A DNA stretch of 64,000 bases from Papilionanthe hookeriana x Papilionanthe teres (GCA_022702705.1 CM040430.1:13464310-13528309); one strand, 5' to 3'; shown: positions 12,690-24,267, numbered from the stretch's first letter. Notes: a model not told the origin generated them from the sequence alone. A program made the numbers and translations.

Positions 12690-13214
12690 CCTAAAGAATA
12701 AAGCACTAAAAGAAATAAAAGAGTAGAGATAGCACGATAATGAACAATAGAATCATGTGAACTTTATTCATGAAATGAAGTCCTATTTATAAAAATGAGA
12801 ACTGTATGATTGCATACCTATCCCTAATAAAGTAGGTACGATAAGGGTATTTTGGGCAATACATAGTTGTAAGGCTGGGTGTCTAAAACGGCGTTCAGCT
12901 GGCTTATGATCCAGCCGACCATGGATAAAGAGCTGACTAGGAGGTGTCGGTCGTCTGTCTAAGATTCGTGCTGCTCCTCCCCTCTGCTAGGCCTGAGTAA
13001 GGAGTCCTGTCGGATTGTCCATGTGAGGTCCATCCTAATGACCCTTTCGGAGGATTTGTTCACTTTTGTCCGTCGTGGAGTTAGATTTCTCTCATTCAGT
13101 AGGAGTCAGGTTGGTAAATGTGGACTCTCGAACTGCACTCCTAGTGTCCCAGCTCGCCGCATCATATTCTCTTCTGGCTGTTGGATTTCTTTGAGATTCG
13201 CGCTGATATTTTCT
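12690..13214 (-). mobile_element. LTR of family L2 (minus orientation)
   Basis: On the minus strand it starts near 13214 with TATCAGCGCGAATCTCAAAG, homologous to the starts of the L2 copies at 43798 (minus), 42829 and 44364 (plus) and about 19478 (plus). A GC-rich U3 contains CGACCGACA words. A TATA box TATAAATAGG lies at about 12783-12792, followed after a short gap by an AATAAA. Directly upstream of it, on the other strand, lies the small ORF at 13453-13839. Confidence 0.5.
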
Positions 13215-13452
13215 TAATGTGCATTTTTATGTTCCCTGATTCTCTTGATCCTCGATAGTGAAAACTGTGATAATTAAAAGAGAATCTTATTTTCAAAAAT
13301 ATGATGTTATTCATGATTATTAATTTCACAATAATTGAATTCTCTTAGAATTTTGTGCTAGATCTCCTATAAATGGGGAATAACTAAGAAAAAACTGTCT
13401 TATCTCTTCCATTCTTTGGTTGAGACCCCCTTCTTCTCTATCGTTAGTGTTC

Positions 13453-13839
13453 ATGGAAAGCAGTCGCACTACCAAGTCAGTCAAGTTTGGAAAGGATGCT
13501 AGAAGGAAAGTCTTCTTGATTATGATGCAGACGACAAAGTCTTCTTTTAAGGGTGAGCGAAACGGGAGGCTTTCTGCCAGTAAGGCGAAGTTCCCTGAGC
13601 CGGGAGATGAAGTGGGGTCATCAGTCTCACTTATGATTCGCCCTAAAGATATGTCTCAAATGAAAGAGGTTGGTTTTTCGTTGAAGAAAAAGCAGACGAT
13701 GAAGGTAACCCATCTGGAGTATGAAACAGTGGAGTTGTTAACTTCCACCCCTATGCTGAAGGAGGGGCATACAGGAACTCGCGACTGCGATGATACTCTA
13801 AGACGTGTTAAGGGTAACTGTTCAGGGGGGTGCCCATGA
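13453..13839 (+). CDS. Small basic ORF inside L2 element, unknown function
   Basis: Encodes about 128 aa from the Met at 13453; an in-frame Met at 13420 would add 11 residues. The N-terminus is rich in Lys, Arg and Ser (MESSRTTKSVKFGKDARRK). A TATA-like CTATAAATGGGG lies at about 13368, some 85 bp upstream, so the ORF looks like it has its own promoter, head to head with the L2 LTR promoter at 12790. Similar arrangements recur at 19035-19232 and 44013-44390. It could be an antisense ORF near a 3' LTR, as known in Tat-lineage elements, or a gag remnant. No domain recognised. Downstream, about 13950-14270, decayed coding-like text includes a possible coiled coil (IRAQDAILQEEMMTLRN). Confidence 0.35.
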   Translation: MESSRTTKSVKFGKDARRKVFLIMMQTTKSSFKGERNGRLSASKAKFPEPGDEVGSSVSLMIRPKDMSQMKEVGFSLKKKQTMKVTHLEYETVELLTSTPMLKEGHTGTRDCDDTLRRVKGNCSGGCP

Positions 13840-14389
13840 TTTTTTCAGGGGAGTACCCATGATTCCTTCTTGGTTGATAATACTAGGGCCGCCGCCCCTT
13901 CCCCACCGGCATAACAGGGGGTTAGGGGCGGAGTTTGCTCTTTCACTGACGAGGGGATGAACACTTTGCCTACCATGGAGCGCTCGGATAAAGATTTGTT
14001 GGCTGTTATAGGCATTCGGGAGGACCGCTCAGGGGTAGCACGACATGTTCGATAGATTACCTAGTTGTAGCAGCCGACGTGTCAGAACCATCCAGCTTGG
14101 CAGAGCACCGACCCCACGAGAATGAAGCCCTCCTAATTCGGAAGGCTGGTCAACCTCAACCTTAGGACACGCGGTTGGAGGGGCTGGAGGAATAAATAGT
14201 GATGATCCGAGCTCAGGATGCCATTCTTCAAGAGGAAATGATGACGCTCCGAAATATCAACAACCTTTTAGAAAATAATTTAATTTAAGTAATTTAAAGT
14301 ATATATAATTTTGATTTTTTTAAAAAAGTATTTTGATTTAGGAAAATGAGACTGAATAGACTTTATATATCTAATAATTTAAATAATCG

Positions 14390-15579
14390 AGCACAATATT
14401 TCTTGGGGCATGGTAGCTTTCCATCAAATCTAGCCTCCCAGGGTCAACTTTCAAGGGTACTGTATCTTCCCATCGAGGTTTACCACTTGGGCTCAACTTC
14501 CAAGGACAGGATTAAAGATTTTTTATGCCACTGCGAATGTTTGACTTTTCCCAAGCTGTTAGTCGAAGTACATCCGTCTAATGACTGTAGCCTGTGTTGG
14601 AGTATAGTTAAAAAGAGAATTCATTAAGGATGTAAGACTCGTCTTGGTTTGTATAGTTGGAGATGCTCGACGACATTAACACGTAATAGACAAAGTCATA
14701 TAAAATCCACTGAGGATGGTTGATTTATTTTAGGTTGTTGGTTGAAGTTTTTACTTGACGACCGTAACCTGAAGGAAATTCACCAAGGATTTTTTACCTA
14801 TTGAGGTTGTTAGTTGAAGCTATTGCTTTACAACCGTAGTCTGTGATGAAAGAGTTCAAATCGAGTGCCCCTGGGATCGATTATGCCCGGAAAGAAGTAT
14901 CAGAGATACTCTGCATTTCTAGAGACAAGGCGTAGGTCACAAAGGGCCATATTTTTCTTTGAAATATAGTTGTAGTCGTAGTCAAGAATGATGTTTAACA
15001 AATTGTCAGTTAATGCTTTTGAATTCATTGTTCCTCCGGTAAGTGTGTTTTTCACACGAGCTTGTAAAACAATCCATTTATTGAACCTTGAAGAGATCAT
15101 TTTCCTGACACGAATGAGGAAGAACTCCAGAATGGTGGAGGTCACTGAGAGTTTTATTTGTGGAGTTGTCCCCCCAGTATGGAAACAGTGCTAGAGGAAT
15201 TGATGTCTGAATGAAAAAAGGGATGACAACCCTGCCACAGGTGTGCCCGGGACGTTAACATGAATGACTTTTTGAGACTACAATGAAAGTTACCCCCCAA
15301 TGTGGAAGAAGTAATGAAAGTCTTGTGCCTGAATAGGAAGTGAGAAGACAACCCTACTACAATCATGCTCGGGACGTTGACTTGAACATACTTTCGAGAT
15401 TGCAGTGAAGGTTACCCCTCACGTTGAAGAATGCTTCAGAGATAATCTTTAAAATGCAAATGTGGTTTTTTCGTTAGTTGGATGATGTACATCATTGTGA
15501 AATAAAGTAGGGGCTCAGTTTCTCAGAGTTGAAGACAGTGTTGAATAGGAATTCATTTTCCACATAGTACACCAAACTA
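14390..15579 (+). mobile_element. L1 element, 5'-truncated internal region
   Basis: Homologous over most of its length to the internal 3' part of the L1 element at 40500-41546. Both carry the 49-bp repeat word around GGGCTCAACTTCCAAGG (anchors 14441 and 14489). They also share blocks around AAGGATGTAAGAC and TTGGTTGAAGTTTTTACTTG, and the pre-LTR text ending CACCAAAC. No open coding region. Short frames here (14346-14627, 14988-15194) do not agree between the two copies and are not supported as genes. Confidence 0.65.
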
Positions 15580-16483
15580 ATGCGTGTTAGAAGATTTCTG
15601 ATGGTAGAGTAATAAATCATTGTCTTAGCGTTGCATGAAAATCCAGAATACACTCAAAAGAAAGAAAGCAACCAGTAGTGACATTAGAAGATTTTATATA
15701 GAAAAACTGTAAAGGGAAAAAATCACGGGGTCTGACCTAGTTTAAGAAGTCTGCTATAAACTAAAGATTACTAGTACAACTCTTTGTCTCATAGTCAGGA
15801 AAGGATTACAAATTCTCCCGAGTTACAATGTCGATACGAGGAGTAACTTGTCACAAGAAATGGTCGGCGGTCGATGGTGATTTGCGGCAGCTGGCAAGTG
15901 TTGCTCGACGATGGTTCGCAGTAGTCAACAGTGGCAAGAGTGATGTTGGACTTTAGTTTCTTCTCAAATATTCAAGCTTTTTAAGCTCTCTCCCTCCCCT
16001 TATGATAGAGTCGTGGCTTTATTATAGAGTCACAGTAGCAATTAATGGAAGAATATGAAACATTTTGATTAGACGGCTTAGAGGGTTTTCTTCGATCAGA
16101 CGGTGTTTGATGAACATTTAAATGTCTTGACGATGTCGAAATTGAGTGATCTTAGGCTCGTTGGATCCTTCTTGTCGAGATGCTTGATTCGACTATAAGC
16201 TCACCAAATTCGACTTCTGTTTGACCTTCTAAATGTACCTGGAAAGCTTTCAAATATGGTTTAATGACTTGATTGTGCTCGATTTGCCTCAGATATGATC
16301 GATTTTCGTAGCGTTGCGTCTATCTTGTTTAAGCGGTCAGTTTGACTGTATGTTCGTTAAAATCGGAGCTCTGAATAACTCTTAATTGAATTTTGAATTT
16401 TTACTGCTCCAAAAATTTTCTCGAGATCTGTGTGATGCCTCAAGATTTGTGTTGGATGATGAATGTTTGTTGAAGGTGTATCA
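15580..16483 (+). mobile_element. L1 3' LTR
   Basis: Starts around AATGCGTGTTAG, where better copies read TGATGTGTG, and ends GGTGTATCA at 16483. It contains the family landmarks GGTAGAGTAATAA, a GC-rich TCGGCGGTCG-like variable block at 15860-15950, and a TATA-like stretch near 16015. Together with 14390-15579 it is the 3' end of a truncated L1 element. Confidence 0.7.
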
Positions 16484-17211
16484 ATTATAAAGCTAAGAAA
16501 AATAAAAAATAATAATAATAATAAAAACTTTAGAAAATAACCTTCGTAATTTTTTTAATAATGATGTAATTGCAATTATATATAAGTACATATATATAAG
16601 AAATGTAAATAAAATTTAAAGATTTAAAATAGCCCTTTTTAATTTCAAGTAAATCTGTATTATTCTTATATTTATTTAATACATGATGTAATCTTCTTTC
16701 ATCTTATGTCATTTGGAAGAATGTTACTAGGTATCTTTATTATTCTTAACAATCTCATTTGTAGCTTTGGCTCTCTCTCCCTTAATTTTTTTGTTTAAGC
16801 ACCTGACTAGAAATATTTTCGTGCTAACGCTAATAATTATTTATATGACTACAAAATTCTGGAATATAAAATTGCATTGCGCCTAGTGTTGATTTTAACG
16901 CCAAGTCTATTTGAAAAATGTAAAAGAAGTGGGGGCATTTATATATATAGCACCCAATTCTTATGTATTTATATATCTGACATTTACATTTATTTTTTTT
17001 TTTTATTAGACCACCTAAATTTTTTATATCACATCAAAAATATTTCTATTTAAATTTTCTAGAAAAGCGAAATAAGTTTGAGTTACAAATGTAATTTTTT
17101 TAAAATAATAATTAGTCATTTTATTTCAAATCATATGATCGAAATTTAATAGAGTGCCACTAATGCTTGCATGTTTTCATAGAGCTTTTATGGCCAATAC
17201 GTATATGTCAC
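16484..17211. other. Gene-free AT-rich stretch with MITE-A fragment
   Basis: No gene seen. A short (ATA)n-like run lies at about 16507-16525. A MITE-A fragment with only its left end lies at about 16932-17110, beginning GGGGGCATTTATATATATAG, then ACCCAATTCTTATGTATTT. Confidence 0.5.
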
Positions 17212-17995
17212 CAATAAATTTTTATTATTTGACAAATCTCGATGTATGATATGAAACTTGAGGTATTTTTTAAGTAGTAAATATTCAAACTCAAATTAAA
17301 AATCATCAAAAACTAAGATTTCAACAAACTTATAATCAAAATGACTAGCTCGACGAGGCGAACCCAAAGACAAGAAAATTGATCCTCAAGCAATTAAGCC
17401 ACATTTAGAAACTTTGGCTACTCATTTGGAGCATAATAGATTCCAAATCTGACAAGCTTCTAGTCAAATTGAGTGTTTTGATGAGATGAGTCCAACGAGT
17501 CCAAGGTCACACAATTCTGACATCATAAAAACACTTAAATGCCCTTGCAATACTATTTGATCAAGGGAATCATTATGGGTCGTTCAATGGAGTGGTCCAG
17601 ATTCTTGTCTTGTTAACAGGGAATAACACTCAATTTTTTATAAATAGGGCTCTACTCCCTTCATGAAAAGTAGAAAGATAAAGACCTAAAACTGGACCGG
17701 GAGAAGGAATCGAGTTTTATTGTTGCTCTGGGCCGAAGACTCGATGAACACTTTCTGCTCTTGCAGCCGCTAAGCATCATTGATCATCTCTCGCCGACCA
17801 TCGTCTGCCACTGTAGGCTGCCCCCTCGTCACTATTAGTAGACCTTAAGGAGTAGCGATGCTCGTTGCAATAAAATAAGTTGCAAAGTCAATGTATGTTA
17901 CGATGTAACTACGCATCTCGAAGACGGTGTAATGACACCTTGAATACAGTCTAACGACCCATCCTGAATCTAGCACAATAATAAACTTTTAAAAC
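17212..17995 (-). mobile_element. Partial L1 LTR (minus orientation)
   Basis: Shares with 8096-9148 and 60896-61836 the blocks around GATGAGATGAG, the GGTCACACAATTCTGACATC region and the GC-rich variable core (17750-17850). The LTR start expected near 18000 is degraded. Confidence 0.55.
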
Positions 17996-18139
17996 GAGTT
18001 AATGAATAACATTCTATTGAAGTTTCACTATAACTTCCAATGGAATGACCGACGATCATCACACTCAAGATACGAGGACTTTTGCCAGCTCCTAAATTCT
18101 CTCTTCATAGCTTCTCCATAGCCTTGTTGGACAACAAAT

Positions 18140-18990
18140 GCTCAGATAACTCCTAACTCTGACTCTTGTGGCCTACAAATGTTCTTGTAGCCCTCAACTC
18201 CAGCCTCTGTGGCTTACAAACGTTATTGCAGCTTACTATATGGCGTATTGTGTCAACTACGACCTACGTGGCTCACAACTTGTACATCTCTCAACGATGG
18301 CCTTTGTGGCCTACGAAAAATATTATAACTCCCGGATCTAACCTGTATGGATTACATAAGATATTATAGTTCATCATCATGGCATATAAAACCAACTATA
18401 TCCTACGTGGCTCATAAATCACACAGCTCTCCAACTCTGGCCTTTGTGGCCTACATAAGTTTTTGTCCCTCCCAACTAACCTACGAACGTTATTATAGCT
18501 CGCCAGCATGATCTATGTGATCAATTAAGGCTTACATGGCTCACAACTCATGCAGATTTCAACTTCGGCACATGTGACCAACACATGTTATTACAACTTG
18601 TTATCACGGCCTATGTGACTAACTACGATCTACGTGACCCATAGCTCACATACCTCCCAACTCCAACCTTTGTGGCCTATGGATATTATAACAGCTTCCA
18701 ACTCTGGCATCTATGACCTATGAATGTTATTGTAGCTCATCACCACTACATATATCATCAACTATGAACTATGTAGCTCTCAAGTCACACAAATCCAAAC
18801 TTCGGATTCATCAAACCACAATGTTAATGCAATCCACCACTATGACCTCTATGACCAACTATGACTTATGTGGCTCACAACTCATGCAACTCCTAACTCC
18901 GGCCTCTATGTTCTACAGACGTTATTGCAACTCATCACTATGGTCATTGAGACCAACTCCGACTTAAATAACTCACAACTCATGAAGCTC
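18140..18990. repeat. Diverged minisatellite, unit 97-98 or about 139 bp
   Basis: A repeated word like GTTATTGCAGCTCATCAC occurs at 18222, 18360, 18489, 18587, 18726, 18823 and 18921. The spacings are 138, 129, 98, 139, 97 and 98. Other words that recur in phase are CTACGTGGCTCACAACT and GGCCTTTGTGGCCTAC. The long units look like the short unit plus about 40 bp of partial duplication. Short ORFs here (18166-18369, 18713-18967) are by-products of the repeat. Confidence 0.7.
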
Positions 18991-19034
18991 CCAACTAAAT
19001 TGAACCAACACAAGTCAAATCAAATCATTAAACT

Positions 19035-19232
19035 TCAGTGAAATCTACTTCTTTTTTTGGACATCGCCCTCTGATCTCCTTCGGCCTCGAGCACCTTCTT
19101 CCCTCTAGGCCTTTTTTCTTTTTCTGGCATTTTCTTCGCCTTAGGGTGGGACAACGACGTAAGTAGCTTGAAAGCCCTTCTCATCATTTCAGCACTTGGA
19201 TCATCATCCAAAGGCTTCTGAGCGCTCACCAT
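19035..19232 (-). CDS. Small basic ORF next to L2 LTR, unknown function
   Basis: 65 aa, beginning MVSAQKPLDDDPSAEMM and then strongly Lys/Arg-rich (KAKKMPEKEKRPRGKK). On the minus strand an AT-rich TATA-like TTTTAAATAAGG lies about 80 bp upstream (near 19310-19320). It points away from the plus-strand L2 LTR at 19478-20430. The layout is the mirror image of the pairs at 12690/13453 and 43798/44013. Function unknown; antisense retroelement ORF or gag remnant. Confidence 0.3.
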   Translation of the reverse strand: MVSAQKPLDDDPSAEMMRRAFKLLTSLSHPKAKKMPEKEKRPRGKKVLEAEGDQRAMSKKRSRFH

Positions 19233-19477
19233 GAAAGAATCCTAAGAGTCAGCCAACTAAAATATGCAAACACATAAGCAAGAGTGATTTCAAAGGCGTC
19301 AATCACGCCTTATTTAAAAGGGCCATGGGCATGAAAATACAGAGTGCAATGATTAGACTCTGATTACGAAATAAATGAATCTAATTTTGAATTTAATCCT
19401 CTTTTTTTATTATTATAGCCTTCAATTTCAAGAACTAAAAGAATCATAAAACTAAAATATGCATATCAAATATGCAT

Positions 19478-20430
19478 CTACACGAATATCGAGGAAATCC
19501 AACAGACAAAATGTACAAAGGAGTACAACTAAGGAGAGCCCACGGGCGGAAGACCAATGGCCGCAAGAGGATTACTAAGGGCTAACAGACGGAAGACTAA
19601 GGGCCGATGAGCGGAAGACCAAATGTTCATCAGCAGAAGACTAAGAGTCTTGCATTAGTTAAGGGTTCACCATCAGAATACCAAAATACTTGAATGACCA
19701 AGTGCAAACCACCTTAAGGCAAGTTTGAAGGCTATTGAAGCGAATGTCATTCGAGCCAAAGACTAAATCTTAATGAACCGAGCGAAGGAATCCACCTGTT
19801 TCCCATCATAACCTGGCTTAAGGGAAGAATGCAGCATATCCAACTATCTTGCAGACACCCCTGAGACCTCTCATCTAGGGCCGATAACTAGTCATCATAT
19901 AGCAATATTGAGCATCCCCAAAGGTTTATCGTGTCGAGGAATAAGATACCTGTCAGATTACAATAATTCATCGTCTGACCAATAACCAAGAATTGTTCTG
20001 CCGACAGGAGTTCCTTATCCATGAATCAATAGTTGGCAACTAGACATGTATAACCGACTAACAGAACCAAGCTGACAGAGTCAAGTCCAACCCACCCGAA
20101 GATCATCAAGTGCCAACTGACAACCCCAATTCAACTCAGTTAAGATGAACAAGTCAAACCGAACAATGATCGACTAACTCTGGCCGACAGAGTCATAAGG
20201 TAGCCAAACAGAAGATCTATATATGTGAACTATCTGAAATATTACGTAATACCCTTGCTAGAGTAGGAAGAAATATGCAAGTTCAAATGTTGTACCCCCA
20301 TCTTCTCTAAATAAGGGGGTTATTTCTTCAAAAGAAGACTAATCAACAAATCCGATTATTGTTCATTACTTATTGTTCGCTCTCTCCCTCTCTCTCTCAT
20401 GACTTATGTTCTGATCTAACATGATTAAAC
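19478..20430 (+). mobile_element. LTR of family L2 (plus orientation)
   Basis: The start matches other L2 copies (ACACGAATATCGAGGAAATCCAACAG compared with CGCGAATCTCAAAGAAATCC at 13214 minus). A long U3 with many CGACAGAG/CGACTAAC words precedes a TATA-like CTCTAAATAAGGGGG at about 20313 and a pyrimidine-rich tract (CTCTCTCCCTCTCTCTCTC, about 20380). The right end is not sharp. At 19545-19650 there is a small array of about 22-bp units with GCGGAAGACCAA. Confidence 0.5.
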
Positions 20431-20960
20431 ATCTTAAACAGTATAAATGACATGACTTATAGATATCTGACGAGGCGAAGACTCATGAAAAGTTATGAAG
20501 CTGATTACGTAGAACATCACAAACCTCTTCCTGATCATGATAACAAATAATTTAATATAAATACAAAATTTTAGCTATGTAATGAATTAAAATTTCTTGT
20601 ACTCAACTTGACATAATCACTTATGCACTCCATCTTTATATCCTCCACATCAGTCGGTCCAATTTTTTTTTCATTGAGATTATCAAACTCTTAAACTATA
20701 TCTCACGAGAATTATATGAAATTCATTCATGCAATAGCATCACCTTTTTTTTTAATTTATTGAATACATATTAAGGAAAATAATTTAAAATAAGTAATAA
20801 ATATATTTCACTTAATGTAGGTATGGAGATGGGATAAATTCGGTTAGTTAATGTTCATTATTTAATCAGCATTTTAGAGAAAAGTATTGCACACAGCTGT
20901 GGTTTGCTCACTCGCCGGTTTCTCGTGAATCATTTATCATATGCGGTACGGCCAGCCTGG
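20431..20960. other. Gene-free AT-rich stretch
   Basis: No gene, repeat or RNA structure that I can support. Confidence 0.5.
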
Positions 20961-20981
20961 ACACGCGGAATCCCATCCTCT

Positions 20982-20985
<4 letters not shown>

Positions 20986-21026
<41 letters not shown>

Positions 21027-21054
21027 TTATGTATGTATGTATGTATGTATGTAT
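20986..21054. repeat. (TA)n then (TATG)n microsatellite
   Basis: A TA run at about 20986-21019 passes into GTAT/TATG repeats to about 21054. It abuts the hairpin element at 21062-21243. Confidence 0.9.
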
Positions 21055-21061
21055 AGATATT

Positions 21062-21243
21062 ATGTTGGTGGAAAAAATATTGCATCAAAACTCCTCGGGC
21101 ATGGCGCCATGTGGCAAGTGGGCCCTGCCACCCCATGCATTGGTCAAAGGCAGTGTATGGGAGAGGGGCGCACTTGTCATGCGGCGCCTCGCCATTTGCC
21201 TCCGCATCTACGAAGGCCTGATGCAATATTTTTTCGTGTTGGT
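21062..21243. mobile_element. GC-rich hairpin MITE
   Basis: The left end reads TGTTGGTGGAAAAAATATTG and the right end in reverse complement reads ACCAACACGAAAAAATATTG, giving inverted repeats with a shared GAAAAAATATTGCATCA. The 100-bp core is GC-rich (GGGCATGGCGCC, GGCGCCTCGCC) in an AT-rich setting. Small ORFs on both strands here are artefacts. No TSD seen. Confidence 0.55.
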
Positions 21244-21304
21244 GTGGATGTGTCATCAGAAAATTTACTTAGGTTTAGTTATGTTGAAAAAAATAACTTC
21301 TTAA

Positions 21305-21592
21305 AAAATTATAATGATAATTAGAAATATATATTTTAAAAGAAAAAATTGAATATTTGCTTTCTTGTAGCAACAATAATTTAACAGGTTCAGTTAAAAA
21401 AATAACTTACTATCACAGAAATTTCTAAAAAAAAATAAGAAAATAATTAATTTCTCAAACAAAATTATAGTGAGAGTCCGAAATTTAGAATCTCAATGCA
21501 TGTTTGGTAAGAAGAATTTATAAGTAAATTAAAGATCATTCAAACCCAAGAGTCAAATAGAACAACTTGATAATGTGGACTAAATTTAATTC
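21305..21592. other. AT-rich, nothing recognised
   Basis: No feature that I can support. Confidence 0.4.
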
Positions 21593-21860
21593 AGGATCTA
21601 TTTAGGGCAGTTGTAGCTTATTGACCTAAATCTGCTGATAATCTGTTGATAAACTAGATGCGGTGGCTATTACAAATTTTTATTTTTTTGGAAAGTCAGA
21701 CCATAGACAACAAACTATCACACCTAGATAGGTGCGGTATGAAAAAACTATTTTTAATATTTTGAAAATGCATAAGCTGCAAAACCGCAGTTTACCTAAA
21801 CAGGTCAAATGCGTTTTCAAAATGCTACCGCACTAAATAAGCTGCCCCAAACGGGCCTTC
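21593..21860. mobile_element. hAT-like MITE (about 268 bp)
   Basis: The left end GGATCTATTTAGGGCAGTTG and the right end, reverse complement GGCCCGTTTGGGGCAGCTTA, form imperfect TIRs. The interior has GCGGT-type words on both sides (GATGCGGTGGC, GGTGCGGTATG). Similar ends occur at 47096-47330. No clear 8-bp TSD. Confidence 0.5.
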
Positions 21861-22003
21861 AGTGTGCATTACACAACATTCATTGGTGAAGCTACTGTTT
21901 GAGCATTGGGCTTGACCCAATTTGGACCCCATATTATGATTTGAACTTTAGCATTTAACATGGGATTGTAATTTATTGTTGAATCCCATGCTATCATTCA
22001 AAT

Positions 22004-22220
22004 ATGTGTATCAATGAACTGAGTTTGAGCCGACCCCAGACTTATTCGTATTCGGCCCGTTCAAACCTTTTTTTGTTCATGTTTGAAATGGATCGTAAAC
22101 AATTTATTGTTATTCGACTCGATTCAAAATCATTTGTTCGAATTAAATTTATGCTGAGCACAAACCGGCTCGGATGCTTATTTGACACGATTCATGTTTT
22201 TTTTTTTTTTTTTTTACATT
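22004..22220. mobile_element. Fragment of CGAGCCGAAC-type element
   Basis: Words such as GAGTTTGAGCCGACCC and TCGAATTAAATTTATGCTGAGC resemble the hAT-like element at 45796-46324. No ends are preserved. A poly-T run follows (about 22197-22215). Confidence 0.3.
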
Positions 22221-22386
22221 GAAAAAGTATAATTTTTTGGCTTTAAATGGGTTTTTTTTTTTCACATCTTTTTCCGTGTTAAAATTGCTCAAGAAGTTGA
22301 GATTAGGGAATGTAACATTCAGTGGCCCCATCATGCACTCGCAGTTCTGGCCACTTGCATTTACAAAATCCGAATAAATGCTTGAG

Positions 22387-22728
22387 ATTACATACATATC
22401 ATCTGAATTATTGTATTTCCATACCTAACACATAAACCAATATATTTTATAATTATATAACCCAAATAATTTTTAAACACATAAAAAAAATTAATATGAA
22501 AAGAATGTGAAGGACCAAACTTTTGTTCAACTCTTTTTAAATCGAGCTCAACTGCAGCTCGTTTATTTAACGAACGAATCGAACACGAGATATTCCATTT
22601 TGATAGCTTTACATTCAAACATGTTAGAGGCAAGGTGAAGCATCGTGTGGGACTGAATGAGCTAGAGATAGCAAAAAAACGGATATATAAATACATAGGA
22701 ATTAAATGATATGAATGTGAATCTTCCT
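22387..22728. mobile_element. MITE-A copy
   Basis: Left side ATTACATACATATCATCTG, then TATTTCCATACCTAACACATAAA. Right side ATAAATACATAGGAATTAAATG followed by GATATGAATGTGAATCTTCC, the reverse complement of the TIR. The middle (22520-22680) is foreign to the family. Confidence 0.5.
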
Positions 22729-22865
22729 ATCGTTTAACACCAAGCCTGGTCTAAAACAAAGAATATTTAGCCATCTCTCTACCCATTTTACCATTGCTAT
22801 GGAGTTTTCTAGTATTTTGCAAGTGAAATGTGGAGACATTATTTCATACGTAATACACAAGCAAC

Positions 22866-23010
22866 AGCTGCGCGCAGAATAACCCCCCAATAACTTCCAT
22901 TTGAGTTAATTTGAGGTTATTTGCAGGTTATTGTACGGATTATTTATAGATTATTATGAGTATATTACACGGTTATTGAGAACTTCGTGTTTATTCTGCG
23001 TAAGTATTCC
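22866..23010. mobile_element. Small MITE with CGCAGAATAA ends
   Basis: The left end GCGCGCAGAATAACCCC and the right end, reverse complement ACTTACGCAGAATAAACACG, are inverted. The interior repeats GGTTATT several times. About 140 bp. Confidence 0.35.
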
Positions 23011-23397
23011 GTATGGAGTCTATTTCTCAATTAATTTTTGACAGTGATGAGCACTCTTTTCTCTAGTCTGTTACCTACTGTCTCTATTTAAGGATTGATT
23101 GACTTAGCAAGTTAATTAGGATAAATCCGATATTGATTTTCCCAAATCCATTACCAACTTTGATTCTTCTATCTTCCCTTCTTGATTTTCGATTGGCCAA
23201 ATTACCTCTCAATGTATTTTGATATATCTAATATTGGATGAAAGAAAAAATTATAACTTACATTCCTAAAGTTACTCTCTAAAAGGTGAGTAGCCAAATC
23301 GAAGGTTTTGTTACAATAATGGTGATTCTAATGAACTTCAAATTATTCCATATGGATCCATGCTACTAACCTTTTTATGAAGGAAAATTTAAATATA
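23011..23397. other. AT-rich, nothing recognised
   Basis: No feature that I can support. Confidence 0.4.
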
Positions 23398-23690
23398 CAA
23401 TACTTAATTCATGTGCATTTACATATCTAACACCTAAAGTTTGATTTTTTGTACATGGGACAGTTACAAACAAACCACACAAAAAAAATGCTATTTACAA
23501 AAGAACCCTCCTCTTTCATCTATTTTTCAAATTCTCACTCAAATATCAACTTCGGTGGAACCCAACACATTTTTCATTTTTTATCAAATTCTAAAGATCA
23601 GGGCACGCGTTCGGTAGTTCAAAAAATTCACCTAAGTGGTTAATTTGTAAATATCAATGTTTCAGGTGACATACATGTAATTATCCCATA
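23398..23690. mobile_element. Degenerate MITE-A copy
   Basis: Left half GTGCATTTACATATCTAACACC, then AAAGTTTGATTTTTTGTACA. Right half GTGACATACATGTAATTATC. The interior (23500-23600) is not typical of the family. Confidence 0.4.
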
Positions 23691-23714
23691 TATACAAATA
23701 TGTGCCTCATTCCT

Positions 23715-23830
23715 TGTCCAGTTGATAGCGGGGTCATTGTAAGTCCCTCTAGCGAGGGTTCGATCCCCACCGTGGTGCATGAAGGGTCAAATTGCAAAGA
23801 AAATACTGCAATTTCCCAATTTTTAATATC
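23715..23830 (+). mobile_element. tRNA-derived SINE candidate
   Basis: An A-box-like TCCAGTTGATAGCGGGG and, about 30 bp on, a strong B box GGTTCGATCCCCACC (about 23758-23772) have the spacing of a tRNA-type RNA polymerase III promoter. No cloverleaf acceptor stem closes, so it is not a tRNA gene. A relative with GGATTTGATCCCCACGCATG occurs at about 38772-38792. Confidence 0.4.
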
Positions 23831-24267
23831 TTAAGCCCGCTAGCACTGCTGTCAGAAGATTTCTTACCATTAATGAAGGCTATAAAATAAGTTATTTATG
23901 GTATCATAATATTCCTGAAAAATAGAATATGGCACACAAATCAATAGTTCATTATACTCCCAAAAATTAAAAATAGTACAAAATCAATTTGTATGAGATC
24001 AATCATAAATAAATAAAAAATGCTCAAGATTAAATTGCATTTACAAAACTAATGAGAAGATCATTATATATATATATATCTATAGAAGACTAAAATAGTT
24101 TTGGAGATTTCTTTTGTGTGAGTCATAATGTCGCGGTGGAACTCCTAGGGGGTGTCAATGTATTTTTTTTGGTGTTTTTTAGTGGGAATCCACCTACCCT
24201 CCCTCTTTTGTACCAATTTTTCCATTATTAACACGTAGGGAGCCACAAGAGCTCTTTCCCAAATATA

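Noticed and set aside
18140..18990. CRISPR-like array
   Set aside because: Units are contiguous and diverged with two lengths. There are no identical short repeats with unique spacers, and the DNA is a plant nuclear genome.
20930..21324. Frames on both strands (108 and 127 aa) with poly-Ile/Tyr runs
   Set aside because: They read through a TA/TATG microsatellite and a hairpin MITE.
23715..23790. A tRNA gene
   Set aside because: A and B boxes are present, but no acceptor stem or anticodon arm closes, so SINE-like is the better reading.
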